Shown here: positions 21,245 to 26,995 of the stretch, piece after piece
Layout: every line of letters starts with the position of its first letter
Numbering within the stretch: position 1 is the stretch's first letter
Assembly: GCA_010014835.2 (NCBI GenBank)
Contig: JAAAKB020000027.1
Span: 432,727 to 459,721 of the forward strand
Source of the DNA: Apostichopus leukothele
Lineage: Eukaryota; Echinodermata; Holothuroidea; Aspidochirotida; Stichopodidae
Reading direction: 5' to 3'
DNA length: 26,995 nucleotides
The notes under the pieces: generated by a model
Seen by the model: the letters and a program-made list of their open reading frames with translations, nothing else
Database searches by the model: none
Told to the model about the DNA's origin: nothing
Program-made: the position numbers and the translations under genes

Positions 21245-22324
21245 CAAGCCTTTTGGCATTTGTTGGCTGGTGATGGGAGGGTGTTAATGTCGTCATGTAC
21301 ATGGTGGAATGGGTGTGTATATTGTTAATAGCCTATTTTAGCATGAAAGATATGGGCATGTGGCTTCTTTTTTTTTTCTTTGTTGTATCTCAGTTGTGCA
21401 ATTAGCAGAAGCATTTACACAGTTTCATAAGGGATAAGTTTAAAATTAAAACCTGTGCTGTATATTGTGCTTATTGAATTTGTTATGTAGGAGGTATGTA
21501 GGTTCTTAAGGTTGAGAGCAGCTTTCACCAGATGACTGTTGAATGTGTGCTTAGCATTTCTTGCAATTCCATTATCACTCAGTCCGAAGAATATAGAACT
21601 GCTGCTAGGCATGTCCACGAGTCTATCACGTTAGGAACATTTGTCCCCGTTTGTCAGAATGGATCACAGTACATAACAACTCTGTTGGGTCGATCCTTTG
21701 TAATGTGTTCTCATAGTTAAGTCAAAGGGTAACATGTCAAGCACATCAGAGCGTGTTTCTCACACCCGCTCTTTTGTTCATTGAAACTTAACCAGTGGTA
21801 CCTTGAGCCTGCCACCATTTTGCATGCGTTCCAACCACCGAAGGTGTTTCTCTGAGAGTAATTTCACTCGATCATGTTATCCTGAAGACGTCTAAGATCA
21901 ATTGTTACAGTTTTCAACCCATGTTTCAAATATTTTGTAAAAGCAAGTTCTTAGATTACAAATTGTTTCTGTGGTACCCAAACCTGCTCCAACTGCATGA
22001 CTCATCAGTTAGAGAGAACACACATTAAATGAGGAGTTGGAAGCTGTGATCGACTCGACTTGAGGTACCCGCAATATAACATACAGTTGGTAAAAGTATG
22101 ATGACTTACAGGCCATAGAAGGACATCGTTAATCTGTGTGGTAGACGACTCGAAACACAGTAATTGTGTTCAGAAAGTTAAATCATGTGTGTATTGATGA
22201 AGTTGACAGCTCACTATACAGATTAGATATGCATTGACCAGTAGTGTTCATCATTATCAAAGTCTGTTTTGGTGGAAGTTCCTCTGGTAGCTGCCTTTCT
22301 GCTTAAAAACCGTTTTACACAAAT

Positions 22325-22351
22325 GGGGTCGGGGGATGTGGGGGTGTGGGG
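22325..22351 (+). other. Canonical G-quadruplex motif
   Basis: Four G runs of 4, 5, 5 and 4 separated by loops of 2, 4 and 3 nt on the plus strand, the sense strand relative to UBE2G1. Confidence 0.75.
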
Positions 22352-23677
22352 ATATTGTCTATTTTTACAACCATTTGTTGTTATGACACGTAGGTAACCT
22401 TCCACTGGCTGGAAATGGATTTAAAAGCTTATTCTTAATGTAGTAATGTAAGGGTCATAGTGGTCAAGGTAATTAAAAGAACTATTGGTTAAGTTATATG
22501 GAAGTACTTGGACTATGCACACATTGAATTAGAAACTGGGAACCATGGGTTGTGTTCAAAAGGTTTCATGTTGAGTAATACTTAAAGCACTTTGATTAAT
22601 GTTAATTATACGTAATGAATATTCATTGAATAGTTTGTTAAGATGTCACCATGATGTGATGTTTATAGCATGCATATCTTGCTGATATCATCTAGACAGT
22701 TTCAAGATCACTTCTAGACTGGTTCAATTGTGTTTTAGGTCAACATGGCCTAGGCTAACTTGTGAGGCATTACAGTCTGGTTTCCAAGCTGACATGTATT
22801 CTAGTGCAGGGTAGAGAGTTCTAATCTGGGTCAAAAATAGGTTTAATATTCTCCGTTCACATTTGTTTCACCTCAAATGATCTTTTTTGTTTTCGGTTTG
22901 TGTGTACTTGTCTGAAAAAAAATAGAAAAACAAATAACCATCACAGCTACGTTGTTCAACATTTCTGTTCCAAGTTAAAATCTTTAAGTCTGAGCCGGAA
23001 CTGTAATTTGAGCTATATGTTCATTCATCCTTATATATGTTGTTATATAGCATTACCTCCAATATATGTTCCTCCAACATGCATTTTTAATTTCACTGTA
23101 TTACTTAGATCAAGTATGTTGTACACCCTCACTATACATTACGCCAGATTACATCATGAAGAAAACTGCTCGACGTTACGTCATCAAAACCACAATGTAT
23201 TTTTGCATTCTGGTTAATACTAATTTACAATAGGTTCAGAAGTACACAAGACAAAAGTATTTAGGTTACAACTGGGGCCCAAATACCAACATAAATGCTC
23301 TTACCTGGACAATAAGTTTAAATAGGGGTTTGATTGTCCCGGTTCGCAAGGAAAGTATATCGCCACGCTGACAATCTAAATTGTACCATCATTGAATATT
23401 TTGACTTAAAAAAGGCAATTTTATTTACGATACAAAAACTCAATCAAGTTGACATACATAATATGTATCGCCCTACATGACCATTTCGAAAACATGATAT
23501 TCAGGTAAAAATTATGGTAAAAATTTACACTGTACTTATATCTGCTGAATAAAACCTGTCTGCCACAATTTCCCATCATATGGCATGCCCATCATCCAAA
23601 GTTTATCCCCCCCCCCCAACTCTTTGACAAAGGGGATTGAAGGACCCCTACCTTAGACAAAGGGGAGTACCCCTTCC

Positions 23678-23980
23678 ATTAGACAAAGTGGAAGCAGACA
23701 CCCCATCCTATTGGCTTGGACCCCTCCGGAAGTTGAAGTGTCCCACTTTTCAACCAAAGAAATATATGGTAACGCTATTCGCCCTATTCATAACAATACA
23801 ATTAGTGCCGTCTTTTCCGACATCGTTTAACATTAGACAAAATGGAAGCGGACACACTACCCTTTGGCTTCGACCTTTCCGTAGGTTGAAGTGTTCCACT
23901 TTTCAACCAAAGCGGGAATATAGTAACGTTATTAACCCTATTCATAACAAATACAATTAGTGTATTTTCCGTCCATCAAT
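23678..23980. repeat. Two-copy 153/154-bp tandem repeat with conserved hairpin
   Basis: Copies begin ATTAGACAAA at 23678 and 23832 and remain about 80% alike; GACAAAGGGG fragments just upstream look like more decayed copies. Each carries a hairpin: GTTGAAGTG-tcc-CACTTTTCAAC (23732-23754) and GGTTGAAGTG-ttc-CACTTTTCAACC (23884-23908). A 107-codon plus-strand frame (23637-23960) spans both and repeats a peptide, LKCPTFQPK then LKCSTFQPK, 51 codons apart. I cannot assign it to a protein family. Confidence 0.75.
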
Positions 23981-24657
23981 GTTGGCCAAAAAGCACTAAA
24001 AAATAGTGGTAAATTTACGTAGTTTTCAATCTCACGTCAATTCTAGATTGCCATGGGAACTAATTCAAGCTTGCAACGTACCAATGACTATGACAACCAT
24101 GTGCTTGGTTGATTTTTCCGTTTCTTTCTAGTTGTTATATATATCAGTAGACAACTTAAAGATTATTATTTCAACCCTAAGCTACACTTCGGGGAGACAT
24201 GCTCCAGCCACAGCTAACACTAACAGCATGCTGCAGCCTACTACAGGTCGATTACATCTGGTTCCGACAGTTATTTGTCCTCTACCGTTTACCGTCATCT
24301 ACAATCGTACTGCAAGGACTAGAATAAATACCTAGGCTTATGATAAAAAAAATCACTTGAAATATCGAAAATAGCAAAGACTCGACACCAAACACAGGTA
24401 GGAACATGGAACACTCAGTATATAATCAGTTTCGCGATGTCGTATGGCATAAGCTAACAACATGATGATCAAATTGTGTTAAAAGAAGTCACATTAAGCG
24501 TAAAGACCCTTCTATGAAATAGAAAATCGTGATTCTATTCCTGCAGTGATTAGAAAAGACATCAACGACAATTATCCGAGCAATTCTTACTCGAAAATCG
24601 CACATTGAGTAAAAAATATAGTATAACTATTTAATTGAGCCCAATGCAAGCAGAGTT
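23981..24657. other. CpG-richer intergenic DNA upstream of the tRNA gene
   Basis: No gene recognised. CpG density from about 23160 to 24660 (about 43 in 1500 bp) is several times that of the UBE2G1 gene body. Confidence 0.5.
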
Positions 24658-24730
24658 GCCCGGTTAGCTCAGTCGGTAGAGCATCAGACTTTTAATCTGA
24701 GGGTCATGGGTTCAAGTCCCATATCGGGCG
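24658..24730 (+). tRNA. tRNA-Lys (anticodon UUU)
   Basis: 73 nt that fold fully: acceptor GCCCGGT/ATCGGGC, T8 A9, D stem GCTC/GAGC, anticodon stem TCAGA/TCTGA with loop CTTTTAA (TTT anticodon), variable GGGTC, T stem ATGGG/CCCAT with loop TTCAAGT, discriminator G. No intron and no encoded CCA, as usual for eukaryotes. Internal promoters: A box TAGCTCAGTCGG (24665-24676) and B box GGTTCAAGTCC (24709-24719). Compared with the vertebrate gene as I remember it, three stem pairs are swapped on both strands, so pairing is kept, which argues for a working gene. It decodes AAA (and AAG by wobble). Confidence 0.97.
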
Positions 24731-24739
24731 CTGGAAATA

Positions 24740-24744
24740 TTTTT
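24740..24744 (+). terminator. RNA polymerase III terminator (T5)
   Basis: TTTTT 10 nt after the tRNA 3' end, the normal pol III stop signal. Confidence 0.85.
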
Positions 24745-24991
24745 CGTCCTCTGAACAGTGCGAACTACTGATTTACTTACTTTATTGTTATAGTTTCTCG
24801 TTAATTAAAAAACTAAGACACGTGTCCAATCATCAAATGTACCCAAAAAAGTGTAAGATATAAGCTATTGACTTTTACCAAACTAAACATTTCACGAATT
24901 CCCTTTCAAAAGGGTTTTGTTTTTCTGTTCAGTTTTTGGTTTCGATGATAATCGTAACCTATGCATTCATGCAGGCTGATAACCTTGAAAA

Positions 24992-25215
24992 CATGATTTC
25001 TCATGGTAGAAATCATGGATACTTTTCATACATGGTATATGGATTTGCCATATTGATTACAAGAATCCTGTTGCTTGTGAGGTCAAATCTCCTTGAGGTC
25101 ACCAGAGGTCAAACTCTGAAAAACCTATTACATGATATCTAACGATGGAAATCGTGGATACCTCTAATACTGGTGTGTTGATTCATAACATTGAGTACAA
25201 GACCCCTATTTGTTT
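24992..25215. repeat. Diverged 139-bp tandem repeat (about 1.6 copies)
   Basis: CATGATTTCTCATGGTAGAA at 24992 is matched by CATGATATCTAACGATGGAA at 25131, and the similarity continues (ATCATGGATAC/ATCGTGGATAC, ATTGATTACAAGA/ATTGAGTACAAGA). The first copy ends with three AGGTCA half-sites. The two copies are perhaps 65-70% alike, so the duplication is old. Confidence 0.65.
25096..25111 (+). promoter_or_regulatory. Perfect DR4 AGGTCA element inside a repeat
   Basis: AGGTCA-CCAG-AGGTCA, a direct repeat with 4-nt spacing, the site class bound by TR/LXR-type RXR heterodimers. A third AGGTCA lies at 25080-25085, 10 nt upstream. Function is not shown; it may simply be part of the repeat. Confidence 0.4.
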
Positions 25216-25356
25216 TTGGTGTATAGCCACGTACAGTAGACTGACCTGTGCTTATCATGCCATAGTGTTTTATTGTATCAAAATGGTAGTTCGGGCCATT
25301 TCTAGTGTAACAGCTAGTTCTGGTTATACTAACAACCAGAAGTCTAGTGCACTGAA

Positions 25357-25395
25357 GTCATCGAAACCTCAATGCTTTTTGCATTCTGGTATAAC
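25357..25395. repeat. Fragment shared with 23180-23217
   Basis: GTCATCGAAACC then TTTTTGCATTCTGGT (25357, 25376) parallels GTCATCAAAACC and TTTTTGCATTCTGGT at 23180 and 23200, with nearly equal spacing. Both are read as FLHSG in one frame. Probably two copies of a dispersed repeat. Confidence 0.5.
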
Positions 25396-25731
25396 TAAAT
25401 ATCACTGACAGGCTTTCTTGCAATGCAGAAATCTCTGAATTGACGATACTTCATGAAAATGTGAATGTGATGCTGTTGACCTTCCTTTCTTCTATACAGG
25501 GTGATATTTCAGTTTTATTGGTAGTCAAGTGCCAAAAGGGCTACTCCCTATATTGGTATCAATTTTTGTTTAAAAAAGTACATAAAAAATGTCGACATTT
25601 CATTTGGAACTTTCGTTTTCTATCCGAAAAATAATAATTAATTTATCTCAAAATTTCCATTACATTTTGCCAAATTATGACCTGTAAAATTGTCCATCCC
25701 ACGTAGGAGAAGGAAAGCTGATCATTTGAAA

Positions 25732-25784
25732 ACCGTATTGACCTTCCCCTATATAGTGACCGTGTTGACCTTCCCCTGTATAAT
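25732..25784. repeat. 27-bp tandem duplication
   Basis: ACCGTATTGACCTTCCCCTA at 25732 and ACCGTGTTGACCTTCCCCTG at 25759, two copies with few mismatches. Confidence 0.7.
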
Positions 25785-26449
25785 ATCTTCACGTTGGTGG
25801 AGGTCCTTGTTTAGAAATGCCCACTCCCCAAACCCCTCCACCTCCGCTGCACCCTCCATTGTGAATTTTAAAGAAATGAGAAACCTTTTGGCAGTTGACT
25901 AATAATATAAGGTTTAGTCACTATTGTTTGAATTCTCAATATTTGGTTAGGTTATAAGGTAGCCTGAACCAACCTACCAAGAAAGGGCTTTGTTTTCTTA
26001 AGCCATTAGTCAGCCAGAAATTGATTAATTTCAAGTTTGCTCTATGTATAGTTGATCGGTTGCCAAAATTACAAAATAAATCTTAGAGGGGCTATGTTAT
26101 GACCCCATGACTGCAGATAAGCTACATTGGCTACACAGCTAGGATATAAAACTTTATTTTGGGTCGCACTTGGTGTAATATAATACCAGGAGTCTGCCCT
26201 CTATTTACTATAAGCTTGATAGTAACATGAGAGAAGGTTAACCTAAAAATATCATCGATCGGTTGCCTTAGCTCACCAAACTCGTCAGGTACGGTAAAGA
26301 TGAAATTGGGCCCTAACTTCAAAGGGATGTACATTGTCAAGTAAAAAGTACATTAAATTGAATGTGTGGGACACTACTTTTCTACACTTTGCCTATAAGT
26401 TGTTGCATTATAAAATCAACGGTTCCGACTAAATCCATTGCAATTAGGA

Positions 26450-26560
26450 CAGTCGCGTAACGATGAGCCTGGGGCCACGGCTCCTGGCCCAAAGGGCCCC
26501 CTATAAGAAGGTCCAAGCAAGGGCGCCTGCAGAAATGTTCACAAGGGGGAGGGGCTATCA
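26450..26560. repeat. GC-rich patch, possible dispersed element fragment
   Basis: GC is near 60% against about 36% around it. It contains GGCCCAAAGGGCC (perfect inverted repeat with a 3-nt loop) and several GGGGCC/GGCTCC runs. The composition break suggests an inserted repeat; no family is assigned and no ends are defined. Confidence 0.35.
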
Positions 26561-26995
26561 GTAGGTCATGTAGGTGTAACACACTACTTGATAAAATCTA
26601 AGCGGAGGGCCACCATCGTCGGCGCGGAGCGTACCACGATTTTTTTGCCAAAAAATACTCCTAGATCGTCGGAAAAGACACTTCCCGGGCGTTTCAAGTT
26701 GCAATTACACATCCGTTATTTTGAGATCTCATGTCCTATAGGATTTTGACTTTCAATAATTTCAGTAATGCATTATGGGTCCCTATGCAATGAACATAAC
26801 TAGAGAACTGTTGGTTGTGCTTTTTCACTTACCAGATACACCGAAGGCATCTTTATTCTTATCTTTTATTATTATATTTATATGAAAGCCCTGCCTTTTT
26901 TCTTTCAAATGAACGCAGTTTCAAGTATGTGGGGTGTTGGGTTATCGTTTTAGAAGATTAAAAAAAAAATGATATGTCCCGATGTTGTACTCAGT

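Larger units (their letters stand above)
17501..23640. other. Intergenic or long 3'UTR DNA without recognised genes
   Basis: About 6 kb with only short chance frames. Contents: a 22-bp perfect duplication, a TCA-rich microsatellite, a nested CCATGG-containing repeat cluster, a CATT microsatellite, G14 (20803-20816), AATAAA at 21239-21244, a G-quadruplex motif at 22325-22351, AATAAA at 23548-23553 and C11 at 23607-23617. No tRNA, transposase or reverse transcriptase similarity noticed. Confidence 0.5.
24745..26995. other. Repeat-rich intergenic DNA
   Basis: No supported gene. It contains the 139-bp repeat, a 27-bp duplication, a fragment shared with 23.2 kb and a GC-rich patch. The open frames at 24936-25142, 25145-25408 and 25440-25634 run through repeat sequence and show no recognised domain. 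Confidence 0.5.

Noticed and set aside
24936-25634. Three successive plus-strand frames
   Set aside because: They run through diverged tandem repeat DNA and share no domain; the similarity between copies is at nucleotide level.
26382-26582. Minus-strand frame rich in Pro, Gly and Leu
   Set aside because: Composition follows the GC-rich patch; no family match.
1-26995. LTR element, retrovirus-like or Polinton-like fossil
   Set aside because: No reverse transcriptase, integrase, capsid or polymerase motif and no pair of long terminal repeats seen on either strand.

Overview
This is a eukaryotic, animal-type window: AT-rich DNA (roughly 36% GC by eye), small exons separated by kilobase introns, GT-AG splice sites, one intron-less nuclear tRNA gene, no operons. 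The only complete protein gene is an ortholog of the ubiquitin-conjugating enzyme UBE2G1. Together with a Calx-beta extracellular exon, many pure G/C homopolymers and diverged tandem repeats, it suggests a marine invertebrate deuterostome, perhaps an echinoderm. The lineage is an inference from general character, not from a marker.

Left part (1-5.9 kb): a minus-strand gene is represented by one confident exon (625-858, second half of a Calx-beta domain, phase 1-1). A weaker exon candidate at 3500-3667 resembles the end of a CSPG/Cadherin_3 repeat. CSPG repeats followed by Calx-beta is the domain order of FRAS1/FREM matrix proteins, so the gene may be FREM-like. The rest holds a hAT-like terminal repeat (about 2.87-3.03 kb), a foldback inverted repeat (4.75-4.91 kb) and several poly-G/C tracts.

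Middle part (5.9-17.5 kb): a CpG-dense block (about 5.9-7.6 kb) leads into UBE2G1 exon 1. Five coding exons (7555-7600, 10702-10804, 13400-13497, 14919-15097, 15827-15904) join in frame to a 167-residue E2 with the catalytic Cys at 90, matching the human protein almost residue for residue in length (human 170). The introns hold a strong excess of TACTGTA/TACAGTA in intron 2 and a 32-bp minisatellite in intron 4. A consensus splice donor lies 27 nt after the stop codon, so the 3'UTR may contain an intron.

Right part (17.5-27 kb): non-coding as far as can be seen. It holds short tandem duplications, a G-quadruplex motif, a 153/154-bp tandem repeat with a conserved hairpin, a tRNA-Lys(UUU) gene with a pol III terminator, a diverged 139-bp repeat carrying a perfect DR4 AGGTCA pair, and a GC-rich patch near 26.5 kb.

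I see no retroviral or LTR-type element, no CRISPR array and no clear sign of an unknown system. The most informative non-gene signals are the CpG landscape, the TACTGTA cluster, the foldback and the repeat-borne nuclear-receptor half-sites.
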